From Circinella minor (lineage: Eukaryota > Mucoromycota > Mucoromycetes > Mucorales > Lichtheimiaceae): 64,000 bases of DNA. How positions within the stretch are numbered: the first letter of the stretch is position 1; each line of letters starts with the position of its first letter. The stretch is from contig JAEPRB010000018.1 in NCBI GenBank assembly GCA_016758965.1, forward strand, positions 186,001 to 250,000, given 5' to 3'. The notes under the pieces were generated by a model. The model was given only the letters and a program-made list of their open reading frames with translations. It was not told where the DNA came from and did no database searches. This document shows, one piece after another, positions 35,274 to 47,300 of the stretch. The position numbers were made by a program, and so were the translations under genes.

Positions 35274-38200
35274 GGCTTAAAAAATAAAAGGAATTAGTTT
35301 AAATGAAGAAAAGACGGAAGAAGAGGTATGAAAGAAAAAGAAGAAAATAATGATAAAAAGGTACGCTTTAATGGTGACACATTCCCATGTGATACGGGGA
35401 AGTGGAGAGAGATATAAGAAAAAAGGTGGAGATCAAATAAGTTCCGGATTTTGATTGCTGCTGACAAAAGTCAAACTGGATTTTTCCTTTCCCGATAACA
35501 GTTTTTCGTAAAACAATGTGATTTTGATTATTCCAATTTATTTGTATATAAACTTTGTTTCCAAGGGTTGCTATGTATCTATTTTTTACTAGTATATTAT
35601 ATGCTATAATTTCTACTTTTATCTGTCAAAAACAACTATTCGTATAGTAATATGTTTTATCTATCAATGTATTACTACATTTAGCAAAGCTGTTGATATT
35701 ATTATTACATGATCTAGTTGTGACGTATCAAAAGAGTGGTATTTTTTCGGTTGCAAGAAAAAAAAAGAGATTGGAGATTTTTATTTTTCATGCTGTGTCG
35801 TACAAACTATAGTACTCCAGGTTTTCCGATCAAATTATTGAGGAGAAAAAAGACTCACACGTTGAGATGTGTAATAACAAATACATACAACTAATGGCCG
35901 AAAGAGCGGAAACATAAAATGTGGGGTTACGCACAGACTCATTTATTAGAAGTGGTTTTATAGTAGAAACCAGTTCCCTGATTATTTATTTCTATTGTTT
36001 TAAATATTTACGCTGTTGTTTATTATTATTTTATTGAACTCTGACATTTATCAATTGATATTATGAATACTGATTATAATATGTATAAGATTCTTAAGTA
36101 GCAATAAGTATATATGGTTTATTTTATTAGTATGCAAGAATCGTGAATCACATTATCCCAAATACTGTTTTTTTTATGACACGTCATTTAAAAGATTGAA
36201 ATTTTCAAATTCTGTTGATCTGTGCGTACATTGCCTTTTTATTTTTATTGACAATATGTTTATACGTACTTGTGATTATATTACTTTGTTTTATTTACAT
36301 ACTAGGAACAGCCTAACATCATGAAACATTGTAAAAGGTCGAGATTCAATACTTGTGCCTTCTTTATTTACGTATCTAGCCGACATATAACTTTTGCAAT
36401 GGTTTAACAACCTGCAGCTGCTTCATTATTCCTGTACTAACGATCTCTACTAAGTGAATGCGCTGATGTTGTCAAACTTGCTAGCGTTGGATAGTTGCGT
36501 AAATTAACACAAAGTTCTAGTTAATTTTTTTCTGCTATTCGTTGTCTAAAAAAACATTCACACTGAGATATTATGGTCTTGATCATAATGCATCAATCGA
36601 TCAGAATAATATTTTCTGTTAGAGACTAGAGAGCAGTCATTAAGGCTCACTGTTCGGAAATTCAACACACAGGTACAACTACTAGGTACAACTCTTTGCA
36701 TGAGTTGAAAAATACTTCATTTATTTTGATCATCCAATTACTAGATATAAAAAAGCTATTGTATCACCCAGACCGTAATTCATAAAACATACATGGGTAA
36801 GCTCTGGTGATCCTGAAAATAAAAACAATTAATTTGCAATCTGTCCAAATAAGCATTCGGTGCCGAGAACTTGCGCAGATTTTTTTTTTATAAAAGACTA
36901 TTTCCTTTGTATCCGAAACTTGACTTTGTAAAGTATACAGTTAGATTTTGGACAAAGTGACCGCGCTTCAAGTAACTTTATATGAAGTGTTGACACCAGG
37001 ATAGATAAAGTTCCTCACATCTTCCACATCACCCACTGTTGAAAAACAAATTCCATCAAAGATTCCCAACCAGTAATTGATTCCAGTTCCTGTTGATTAG
37101 ATCATGCTTCTGATTTTTATTCATGCAATAATGTGGCACTTTCCAGATCCAAGAAATAGAGATGAATTTATTTGTAGTAAAATGGCAGCTCAGTTTACCA
37201 ACTATAGAATACCTATGTAACTTTGAAGACTTTATTGATATCAGTCCACTCTGAGTAGATATATCCAAATCCAAGAGAGAGAGATAAGGTATTTGATTTG
37301 TTTTTGAAAAATTCCGGATACTGGAGTGACCTCGTGCTTATAAGTAAACTATTGAAGAATAAGTCACAGTGAAAGAATTAATTTGTACTAGGGTATGATG
37401 GATAGATCTTTCGTTTATAATGCTCTTAGCCACATCGATGGTAAGTTTTTCAGCATATTCTCATATGATCAAATACAAATTTGAATTAGGGAAATAATTA
37501 TTCGTGTTTAAGAGCTTCTAACATTGGTGACAGCAGAGTAAAATTGCAAATACGTAATTAAGTATGTTCTTTTATGTACTGTAAATACATTAGAAACCTT
37601 AAGCTATTGTAGTAGCTTAGTAAGTCTCTTTTTAACCCTATATATAAATAGTGTTTCTACGTATCAATTTATTTTTAGATGTATAATACAGCTCAAAAAT
37701 AACAGTTTGATAAGCGATATATGCAATCATACTGACCATTTTTCATGGTATATGGGGTCACCAAATTATAGTTTGCTAAACAGAAATGGGACCAAATTGA
37801 TGCACATTCTTCTGATATAGTTTACTTCACCGCTTTTGAGAGACGGCAGTATAATTGTATACAATCATAAATCAAATTCCTCGTTCTATTTTTCTTGTGA
37901 TGCTTCCTTTGTAGCCTTTTTTTTTAACAAATTTGAATTTTGGGTAGATATTATAGCTTCATTTTCTTAGTTTTATAAGCCATCGTTTCTCTTCTAATGT
38001 TCTTTCTTTTCATTGCTGTGGCTATTATTTGATATATATAGTGGACACGTACTTTCTGACGAGTCACTGGGAACCCTAGTGTGTCATTAGATAGGTTGTT
38101 AAAATCATTTAAATATATAATCATAGTATTAATGTATTAATATTACAGTATATTCCTTTCCCTCGCACAATCATATCTCTTTTTCTTCTTATTGAGCAAA

Positions 38201-38477
38201 GACAACGTCTTTAAATCTCTATTTTTTAAAATTCGTATTCACTTTATTGGTGCATTAAAATGAATAGCTTAAGCAAACCTTTACTAGATGATTGGACATT
38301 GTATCAATAACTGAAACCTCTAAATGAAAATCCAGAATGTTCGGGAAAGCGGAACAGTTCGGCCGCATTTTGACTCAAATTTTAAGTCACAATTTATGAG
38401 AGAGGCTAAAGTGGGGTTGACCCAGCTAACACTAACTTCCAATTTTCAACACACCCTAACATATTATTTTATTACAC
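35274..38477. other. Intergenic region, PMP47-like to MDJ1
   Basis: 3.2 kb of AT-rich DNA between divergent genes. A minus-strand frame at 37056-37274 has a protein-like stretch (KLSCHFTTNKFISISWIWKV), and a second overlapping frame just upstream on that strand also looks coding-like (SLGFGYIYSEWTDINKVF); together they suggest a frameshifted gene or transposon relic. A direct repeat AGGTACAACT occurs twice near 36671-36693. No intact gene is supported. Confidence 0.4.
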
Positions 38478-40635
38478 ATGGTGCTGTCACGGGCAGCTTG
38501 GAGAACAGCAGGCATTCATGCTGCTACAGTTGAAAGCATTAATGGTAGTTTGAAATCAAAGTTGGCGGCTCATGCTAAACGACCTGCAACGCGGCGATTT
38601 ATTTATACTGTCAAAAGTAAGATATATTCATTTCTATTAAAAACGATCGGCGCGTTTATTTATTTTTCTTAAATCCCAATTGTACTAAAAACGAACATTA
38701 CATTTAGGTAGTAAAGCAGCTTGGGGTACTATTCCAAGTATTGAACGACAAAAGGTAAATAAAAAAAAACAAAATCATTGTATTATAGAGATTACGACTA
38801 TTTTTTATTATTTATATCAAATATTAATAAATAATATATTATTTCTTTAGCGTTGTTTCCACGCAACAGGTAAAAATAAGCAGAAAAAAGCGATCGATCA
38901 CGAAATGAAGAAATAAAATATGGAAAAACTAAGTTTTGAATATAATAAATAGCTCCACAGGCTGCTAAACGTGACCCATACGAAGTACTGGGTGTAGGCA
39001 AGACAGCATCTCAAGGTGATATTAAAAAGGCGTATTATGCGGTTCGTTATATACATATATTCTCTTTTCCTTCATATACATATATTTGCTGTAAATAACA
39101 TAAAAAAATATTGACTCTTTTTGATCTTAATTTAAATTTTTAGCTTGCCAAAAAATATCATCCTGATACCAATAAGGAAAAAGATTCTCGTGAAAAGTTT
39201 GTACAAATTCAAGAAGCCTACGAAATCTTGTCTGATGAACAAAAGCGCAAACAATACGACCAATTTGGTTTTGGTTTTGAAGGTGCCGCCGGTGCTGGAG
39301 GTCCTGGTGGACCAGGAGGATTTGGGGGTGGACAAGGATTCCCTGGAGGATTTGATCCAAATGATATTTTCAGTCAATTCTTTGGTGGTGGATTTAGCGG
39401 AGGATTCGGTGGTGGATCTGGTGGTATGGGAGGTGAACCATTCCGCAATGTCCCGGGTGAAGATATTCAGGTTTGTTTCATGAAAAGAATTTTTTAATTT
39501 AGATAAATAAAAAGAAAGAAAGAAATACTAAGTCAACTTTTCGTGTATAAATATATAATTTAGACCCCATTAACAATTACATTTATGGAAGCTGTCAAAG
39601 GTATTACGAAATATGTCACAGTGGATCGAGTTACTAAATGTACAACTTGTCATGGAAGTGGTATGCAATCTGGTAAACAAAAAGAAACGTGCGGTGTATG
39701 TCGTGGTTCCGGTGTTCAAACTGTGAGTATGGGAGGATTCCATATGCAAACGACATGTACATCGTGCGGTGGTACCGGTTCATCTATTCCTCCAGGTGCT
39801 GGATGTCGAACTTGTGACAGTGTGGGTAAGGTACGAGAACGGAAAACGGTTCAAGTCAATGTACCACCGGGCGTGGATCAAAATTCTCGTATTCGTGTTC
39901 CAGGTGAAGGTGATGCACCTATCAAGGGCCAAGGTCCAACTGGTGACCTCTTTGTCAATTTAAATGTAAGTACATTGCGATATTCCTATTTTTTAAAAGA
40001 AAACATTAATTTAACGAGGTATTATCTATTTAGATTATTCCATCGTCAGTTTTCCGACGACAAAACTATGATATCTTTGTTGATGCGAAGATTCCATTCT
40101 ATAAGGCCATGTTGGGTGGTCGTATTCGAATTCCTACCGTTGATGGTGATGTGGAACTAAAAGTTCCTTCTGGTTCTCAACCAGGAGACAACGTCGCATT
40201 ACGCGGTCGAGGTATTCAACGATTGCGTGGCTCATCGCGAGGTGACCAAATTGTCACACTCAAGGTGGAATTGCCAAGGTTTGTTTTCTATATATATGTA
40301 TACGGAACGAAAAAAAAATCAAGCTAAAGTGTATATTTCTTATTAACCCGTATATTCAATAAATTTTATATAGAGGATTACGTGGAGCTCAACGAGAAAT
40401 TATTGAAAAATATGCTAGTCTCGTTGATCCAGATTACCGTAAGGAGGATCCACCAGTTTCAAACAACACTGAGAATAAGACCGATAATACACCACCTCCT
40501 TCAACACCTCCACCAACTGACGATGACAAGAATGGAGAAAGTAAGGAAGGATTTTTCAAGCATGCATTTGATAAACTTAAGGATAAACTTTCGCATGAAG
40601 ATGAACAAAAGAAAAAGAACAATGATAAGGAATAG
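38478..40635 (+). CDS. MDJ1: Mitochondrial DnaJ-type chaperone (MDJ1/Tid1)
   Basis: A type I Hsp40 that drives the ATPase of matrix Hsp70 in folding imported proteins. Exons fit as 38478-38616, 38708-38754, 38851-38869, 38953-39041, 39144-39470, 39564-39965, 40034-40278 and 40374-40635 (509 residues). A basic, Ala/Ser-rich presequence ([12 protein letters not shown]..., ...AKRPATRRF) is followed by a J-domain beginning [10 protein letters not shown] with the HPD triad in [11 protein letters not shown] Gly/Phe-rich linker follows, then a zinc domain with [24 protein letters not shown] and [10 protein letters not shown], and the DnaJ C-terminal domain ([20 protein letters not shown]). A charged, Pro-rich tail ends the protein. 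Exon 3 is a 19-base microexon. The presequence and Mdj1-like tail favour mitochondria over the cytosolic Ydj1 type. Confidence 0.94.
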
Positions 40636-41096
40636 ATAAACACTGCTCGCTTTTTTTTTTGAATTATTTTTTGTAAAATATTTTTTTATATAACTTTAAA
40701 AACAACTCTCAAACATCCCTCTCCCAAAGTTAATCATGACCTCAACAAAATTCCTTCGTCTTATAACATCATATAGAATTGATTATTAGCATAAATATAT
40801 TATCTACCAAAATAAAAGACTCGGTCGAAAACTAGGATTCGATAACCTATATATATTTCTTGTATGAAATGGTCTATGATGTGTATGTATATTGAAAATT
40901 AATATTACATAGTCGATCTGGTAACACATTTTTATTATTACTTTGATGACAATGTCAATCGTGTCAACCAAAAAAGATTGGTTAACATCTTATGTATTTT
41001 TGTACAACATAAAATAAAAAAAGGATCGACGTTCACACGAAAAAAAAAGCGGAGTGAGCATTCTCTTTATTTTTTTTCTTTCTCACTTGGCAATGC
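40636..41096. other. Intergenic region, MDJ1 to sulfotransferase gene
   Basis: About 460 AT-rich bases between two plus-strand genes, with poly-T downstream of the MDJ1 stop (40650-40690). No gene or clear site is seen. Confidence 0.4.
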
Positions 41097-43046
41097 ATGC
41101 AGGCGTATTATCGTTACAGCAGTAATAATAACCATAGCAATAGCAACGACAGTAGCATTCATCATGCTCCCATGATTGATCCAATGTTGAAACGAGACTT
41201 TATTCACCACTCTAGCAACGATAATACTAATAATACTAGCAACAAACGTCAATCTTTTTCACGTTTATTACGTAGTCGAGTTTATATTCATTGGCGGGCT
41301 GCATTCGTTCTATTGTTAGCAATATGTATTGGAGCCATTCTCATTGTCACTTCACCAATACGTGCACCAAATTCTGTCCGAGATTATGAATCTGTTTTTG
41401 CTTCTATTACTAATCGGCGAGTGGCCTCAAAATGGCGAGGGTACCTTAATCGTAAAACATTAGCAACATCAAGTCATCCGAAACGTAAGCAGAAAGTTCT
41501 ATCAGTGTTTATTTAATGCTCAATGACCTAACAAAGCATGATATTATTTTAGTTTACTATCCTCGACAATGTCCAACAAATAATCGGTCATGTGCAAAGC
41601 TTATTCCGTCCTTCATATTTGCTGGAAGTGAATTATCAGGCACCACCTATATCTTTAATACTTTACAAACACATCCTCAAGTCATTGGTACTGTAGATCA
41701 TCAAGGCTCAGGCACCTTATTTGATAAATATGATGAAGCATTGTTTGAAGCCTATCTTTCACAATTCCCTACTCTCCAAGAAGAAATTCCATTAAATGAA
41801 ATTGTCGTGGCTGGAGAACATGCCCCTCAATATCTTTACCGCAGCCATATTGCAGCACGTCGATTACGTGAATTATTACCACATGTCAAAGTAAGTTACA
41901 ATTAAAATTTTCATTTAATAATAGTAATTACATTTTTCTCACTTGGATGTCCATTTATAGCTTGTATTTATATTACGTGATCCAATCGACCGAGCTTATT
42001 CTCAATATTTTGCTGGAACTGGTAAATAATTTGACAACCATATACATCTATGCATATACGAATGTTTTTTTTAAAGAAAAAATTAACTAAATGTATGAGT
42101 TGAAATTTGGTTAGATACGGAAACAGCGTCATTTGAAACAATGATGGAAACTGAACTTGATATATTACGTCAATGTGGACATACCACGACTGGATGGGAA
42201 GGATTTGTCCGTTGCCACGAAAGTAATGAGATTCGAGGTATTAATTATATATTTAATTCATAAAGAAATACTAGAACCTTGCTAATTATAGATATAATTA
42301 CTATTATTATATATGTAGCTGCACGTGATCCACCATTTAGCGAATCAACTACAGGAACGACGACAAATAGTAATTGCACTGTTAATGAAGAATGTGAAAA
42401 TATAATTACAACAGCCAATAATGGTGCCGATGATGATAAAGGAGGACTCGATTCACTTGCACGAGGCATGTATTATACAGCCTTATTACCCTTTCTCAAT
42501 GAGTTTCCGGCGTCACAAATCTTTGTCAAACGAACTGAAGACTTTTTAACTAACCCATCTGCATCATTTCAATCATTGGCACGATTCCTTGGTATTGATC
42601 CAACTTATTTTTCGGAACGAAACTTTTATAAACACCATGGCATTACGGAATCCATGCTATTTGGTAAAGATACTGTGCCACCCCCTGCTCCTGATGTTCG
42701 TTACTATCATGGTGGTAATAGTAATAATGATTTACCCTATCACTCTTCTGCACACCACCATCATAGCACCAACAGCCACAACAATAATAACAATGTTAAC
42801 AACAATAATAAAAAGATCAGTGCACTTGCCTTAGAAGATGGTTATGGAGATGAAAAAGAAGACACAATGGAATATGATTATTTACCCAATTTTGTTAAAT
42901 CGCCATCGGATATTCCTATTTTGGATCTTGGAACTCGATATCGTTTACAAAAAGTATTTCGAAGTATGAACCAACGACTTTTGGATTTATTTGAACATGG
43001 CAATGAAGATTTTTCTGGATGGGATTATGACGTTGAGCGTGGTTAA
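41097..43046 (+). CDS. Membrane-anchored sulfotransferase (PAPS-dependent, Golgi type)
   Basis: A type II membrane protein of the PAPS sulfotransferase superfamily, likely transferring sulfate to a glycan in the Golgi. Exons fit as 41097-41484, 41553-41890, 41961-42021, 42115-42237 and 42319-43046 (545 residues). An Asn/Ser-rich cytosolic tail is followed by one membrane span at about residues 65-90 (AAFVLLLAICIGAILIVTS). The 5'-PSB loop is FIFAGSELSGTTYIFNTL, with the usual basic residue replaced, and the 3'-phosphate-binding motif is VFILRDPIDRAYSQYF. A late QIFVKRTEDFLTNPSASFQS segment resembles the conserved C-terminal binding region. A His/Asn-rich insert of about 40 residues lies near residue 450. 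The acceptor substrate is unknown. The altered 5'-PSB leaves some doubt about activity. Confidence 0.82.
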
Positions 43047-43277
43047 CGACATACATACACACGCATAAAACTCTCTTTCGCTCTTCTCCTCTCTAGTTAA
43101 AAAACAGCTGTCATCAAATATTCTTTTTGTACATTTTGCATTTTTAATTCCCCTTATTCCTCCAATCGCACTGTTTCATTTAGTACATATATATCATTAT
43201 TATCCTTTATTTGTTAGTTTAATTTCAAAGTTTATTATTATCGTTATTATTATTATAAATATTTATTGTTTTTGCTC

Positions 43278-44382
43278 TTACGAACGGTGAGCAAGATATT
43301 CACGAATCCATGTCGAGCTTATTTTTAATGCACCCATATCTTGACCATCTACTGCTGTACTATCTGAAGAAATAACATCAATGGTTCTTATGGCTAATGG
43401 AGGGAAATCTCGTTTCGCACGTTCTACATTACAAGCGTCGCCACCTTTTTCAGTTTCCTTGGAAACAACCAGTGCTTGAACAGATGGTTCAGTAATTGTG
43501 GGCCCATATGGATCTGTAATAGGTACCACGATATATTCTAATCCACGACGAACTACATTTAAAAACCCTTTGACATTTTCAATACGATCTTGAGTAGATG
43601 CAATGAGTTCTCGATGTTTCTTAGATTTGAGCATGACATCATCTAACCACCATTAAAAGAACATATATTAACGATTGTAGTTATTAAACTTCTCTTTCAT
43701 GGATATTTGTATATATATATTTACCAGTAACACCAACATAAATCGTTTTTGATGCCAAAAGTGCTGTCATTGTAAGTAAAATCTTATGGCCAGCATGAAT
43801 GTGATCAAACGTACCACCCACAATAGTTTTGTCAAATACTTGTCCATTATCATTCGTCGATGACAATGATGATGTTCTCATTTCTTGTTCTGGAGCAGTC
43901 AGTTTATGTACTTCAAATGCTTCATTTCTCTGTTGATTCCAACTATCCACTTGGGATACATCTGTTCAAGATAATATATTTGTTAATCAAATTTTTGATA
44001 TATAATCCCTCATTAGAGTCTTTATGTATGCATGAAATTTTCATATACCTTGTTCTGCAGCAAACATCAATTTTACAGAAGGTTCCAGTCCTGCTAAATA
44101 GTTGCACCAACCATCAAAAACTACTGTACAATCAAATAATGGAGCATCGGCAGCATAGGTCACATTTAATTGTGTTACATATAAAGAACATAAAATGGAT
44201 TGTAATTGTTGCCATTGGCCGTCTATCGTAAATGTGCCTGGTAATTGTACAAGAATAAGAAGTTTTTTAATATCCTCTCGTCGTAACGATTCTTGAACAG
44301 CTTGTTTGACAAGAGATTGTTGAGAATTATTCACCGGTCCAAGCGATGATAATGGAAGTAAAAGTACAGCTGTCGTGGTCAT
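43278..44382 (-). CDS. CAB4: Pantetheine-phosphate adenylyltransferase (PPAT)
   Basis: It adenylates 4'-phosphopantetheine to dephospho-CoA (EC 2.7.7.3), the penultimate step of coenzyme A synthesis. Exons in coding order: 44382-44049, 43961-43725 and 43642-43278 (311 residues). The N-terminal third is a eukaryote-specific extension. The nucleotidyltransferase core shows KTIVGGTFDHIHAGHKILL, with the HxGH-type motif IHAGH, then ASKTIYVGVTG, DDVMLKSKKHRELIAS, and YIVVPITDPYGPTI. It ends ISSTWIREYLAHRS, matching the ISSTxIR motif of the family. No dephospho-CoA kinase domain follows, so it is the monofunctional fungal Cab4 type. Its stop converges with the sulfotransferase stop, 231 bases apart. 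Confidence 0.92.
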
Positions 44383-47300
44383 TATAGGTATGCTTTTAGG
44401 TTATATGTGGAGGAGTTATGTAACAGAATAATGTTTCTCACTAGAAGAACTCGCTTACATTATTGGGTTCTAATTTGGTTGAATTGACTAAGAAAAATTA
44501 TCACGTAAAATTTACGCCCTTTATTAATTAATAATATATGCTTTCTTTCTTTTTTTTAATTTTTTAAAGAAAAACTACACATATATACTCTGTTACTTTC
44601 AGCCATTGCTACTTTGTTGATCAGCGAGGTATCTCCATCTTCAAGCAAAAGTAGTAATCATATTTCTACTCATAATAATAGTTTCGTCATTCTTACGGGG
44701 GTTAACCAGAAAACGGCCGTTGTCAGGCAAATCTACCATCCATCAAATCTCAAAATACCATTAAATTTTAAATTTTACGCTTAGATCTCACTGGAAAGGT
44801 TGGGTCTCGTCATGAAAGTTTTTTTAAGGCGATAGACGTAGTTATGCAAACAAGGACGCGCCTGCTTGATTATTATGGCTTTTCCTTTTTGAATGGAAAT
44901 ATATGTGGTATTTTCTATCGAATCGGTTGATCCATTAAATGAAACAGAGATAGTTGAATAACGACATTATACAAATTACATCAAGAGCATTTTTGTAATT
45001 CAGTCAGTTGTCCCGTTTTGATTTGCATTATCTGAGTAACCTCGATCCTCCTTTTTTTGTTATCATCAAAAAGCTATTATAGAAAATGACATAAATCCTT
45101 AATACAAATAATTTCTCATGGATCAAAAATGAGAAAATAGAATATGTACGCTTTTTCATCTATTTGAAACTCTGAACAAACAAACTCAGGTACAATAGTA
45201 GAAATTTTGAGTGAATACAGCCAAGTATTTCTATTTTTACAAATGAAAAACTACTCTGACCTATTATCTTGACACTTTTGTTTCGGGTGCTTGAGAACAA
45301 GACAATCTCAACAGTAGACGTACCCATGATGAAAATGACGAGAGTAGCTATATCATAGGTAAATTGATTGTTCTACTGTATAAACTGTATAAAAAGCATC
45401 ACGCGTCGATCAAACCACCTTTTACTCATACCCTTTGTATATCTCCTGCACTGTAAGCGCACCTATTACATCCTTCCAGATTCTAACGATGACAATACGA
45501 TCTAAAATAAAATTGATACTCATGGCATCGAATATACGTCCGTATATACTTTGAACTATGTTTAACGAGATATAATTGATGGTCTATGGAGATAGACCTA
45601 ACTAATATGTAGGGCAGTTGGTGTGCTGTTGAACTACGTCTTATCCACTACAGCTGTTAACTGATGACAAACATTCTCTATAAGAAGACCATCGAAATAA
45701 AAGCTTTAGACAGCACAAAGACGGGTGGATCAAGGGGACATTGATTTTGTGAATCTATTTTTACACAATTTTTTTAATAGAATGAAAGTATTGGATCTAC
45801 TACATGTCCCTACTACGCAACAAAACATCTTTAAAAAAATATTGTTAACGATTTGACAAACGCTGAATGATTCCTAGTGTACACATTTTTTCATTGACAT
45901 TGGAGGCGGAGAAAGATATGCTAATAATGATAATTGTATACGCAAAATATATTAGCATTAGTTATGTTCGTTTCATAAACAATTGTACGAATGGTAATGC
46001 TCCTTGTACCGTTGACAATGTACAAAGAATGAAGCAACCCACGGACTTAAATTTGCACATATACTAATATTGGATATTTGGATACCCCCGGCTGAATTAC
46101 TTCATCATGTTCCCCCTAGTACAGTAATGAGAGCAAGGAAAAAATGCTATGCTTTTATACATGTCTTTAAAGCCCATAGTTATACTTTTGTTCCTCTTAA
46201 AATTGTACAAAGACTTCGTAGGATACGTACCTTTTTTTAAAAAAATCATTTTCGAAGTTTTACTGACGAATAAGTTGTAGAACAGCATTGAATTTAAATT
46301 AATTCTGTACGACCGAGCCCATTTAACTTTTATCAAGGACCCTTTTTATGGATATATTGGGCACCAGTATCATAAGTACTATAATATTCCTTAAATTAGC
46401 TACTCGTTTATACATTTTTTTTTTGCTCCAGTAGTAACAAGACCATCACCATTTTTCGTTGTTATGCATTACTCCTTAGTACTTAGTTTTTATTTTGGCT
46501 TAAAAAAGGGAGTGATTATGCAGCTTGTATAATTTATTATAAATAAACTATCTTTATTAAATCACTACATTACATTTATCACGTTTATGTGATAAGATAA
46601 ATTGTAAGATGCATTTTCTTGGTTCGAAATGATATCAATGACGGAGTTTTGCATGAATTAACAAGACTTCTTTCATGGAGCAAGCGCCCAACATTATTGT
46701 CAATTGCATGTCAAAGAAAAGAAGGAGACTTTTTTTTTTTTACTTTTGAATTCGGCGACTTATTCGCGCGATTGGAAAAAGGACACACTGTCACTACACT
46801 TCTTTTTTTTAAAAAAAAGTAGTACCTTGCTAATAATAGTGTAACTTGACCCCTCTACAGAAACTTTTATAATTGAAACACTTTTTTTCCCAAAATGTTG
46901 TTTATTTTACATACGAATACACTATGTTGAGTACTATTATAAATATCATATAGTAATAAAAAAAAAGACGGCATTGATATATTACTTGTTTTCTTTAAAT
47001 TCAACAATAAGTTTTCTTCATCATTTAATATGTTTTTACGAAAATTAATAAGAGGTTCTGCGCTCTTACGCTCTAGCCATCATTTCGATTCCTATAAACG
47101 GTAGAGATTTCTTTATACGGATCAGCTAATACAACATGGGGTTATACGAACGAAAAAATTGTGCGGATTCATTCTAGAAAATTTATTATACGTACACAGT
47201 GTTACATATACACTATCTCCGTTTCCTTGCTATTGCGACAGGTGATGTTTAAATGAAATAATGAAAGAGTATCCATCGTTTTCTTCTTTATTGTCAATTG

